DNA from: Providencia sneebia DSM 19967
GTDB lineage: Bacteria > Pseudomonadota > Gammaproteobacteria > Enterobacterales > Enterobacteriaceae
Direction of reading: 5' to 3'
Assembly: GCF_000314895.2 (NCBI RefSeq)
Contig: NZ_CM001773.1
Location: 950,489 to 1,014,488, forward strand
Length of the DNA stretch: 64,000 nucleotides
Part shown: positions 61,285 to 64,000 of the stretch, piece by piece
How positions within the stretch are numbered: the stretch's first letter is position 1
Layout: every line of letters starts with the position of its first letter
Program-made: the position numbers and the translations under genes
The notes under the pieces: generated by a model
The model's database searches: none
Seen by the model: only the letters and a program-made list of their open reading frames with translations
What the model was told of the DNA's origin: nothing

Positions 61285-64000
<2,716 letters not shown>

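Overview
This is a stretch of conserved chromosomal core from a gammaproteobacterium of the order Enterobacterales. Nearly every gene has a clear Escherichia coli counterpart, but the DNA is AT-rich (I judge around 40% G+C by eye, not computed). The mix of features suggests Morganellaceae, most likely Providencia or a close relative: a type II aroQ next to accBC, dispersed repeats with a CAAAATAATTCGAGTTG core, and a barnase/barstar pair beside tldD. The genus is inference.

Layout. 1-2860: ftsY (5' end outside the window), ftsE, ftsX. 3069-3952: rpoH, broken by a one-base frameshift in an A-run, with a well-formed sigma-E type promoter upstream. 4114-10283: yaeR/gloA2 and panM on the minus strand, then livK-livHMGF for branched-chain amino acid uptake. 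10404-12714: a sigma-54 type promoter and fdhF, whose active-site residue 140 is cysteine rather than selenocysteine. 13264-14184: an exported Sel1-repeat protein. 14661-23464, minus strand: dusB-fis, prmA, panF, yhdT, an inserted yidHG pair, accBC, aroQ, acuI. 24167-35303, plus strand: mreBCD, maf (yhdE), rng, yhdP, a nitrilase-family gene, tldD. 35391-36176: barnase-like ribonuclease and barstar-like inhibitor. 36308-38560: darP (minus) and tldE/pmbA (plus). 38653-46361, minus: rnk, npr, rapZ, ptsN, hpf, rpoN, lptB, lptA, lptC, kdsC, kdsD. 47074-52019, plus: mlaFEDCB, ibaG, murA. 52483-53232: an AT-rich orphan ORF. 53292-56677, minus: degS, degQ, zapG. 57050-61065, plus: zapE, rplM-rpsI, sspA-sspB. 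61285-64000, minus: gltD and the 3' part of gltB.

How the parts connect. Much of the window concerns the envelope: LPS synthesis and export (kdsC, kdsD, lptABC), phospholipid homeostasis (mlaFEDCB, yhdP), peptidoglycan and shape (murA, mreBCD), division (ftsEX, zapE, zapG). DegS starts the sigma-E response and a sigma-E type promoter precedes rpoH, so two ends of one stress cascade lie here. RpoN is encoded here and a sigma-54 promoter precedes fdhF. TldD and TldE, which act as a heterodimer, lie within about 2 kb of each other.

No tRNA, rRNA, CRISPR array, transposase, integrase or phage gene was seen. The non-core elements are the Sel1 gene, the orphan ORF, the barnase/barstar pair, and a family of roughly 115-bp inverted-repeat elements, one of which supplies the last codons of aroQ. 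I found no large novel multi-gene system.
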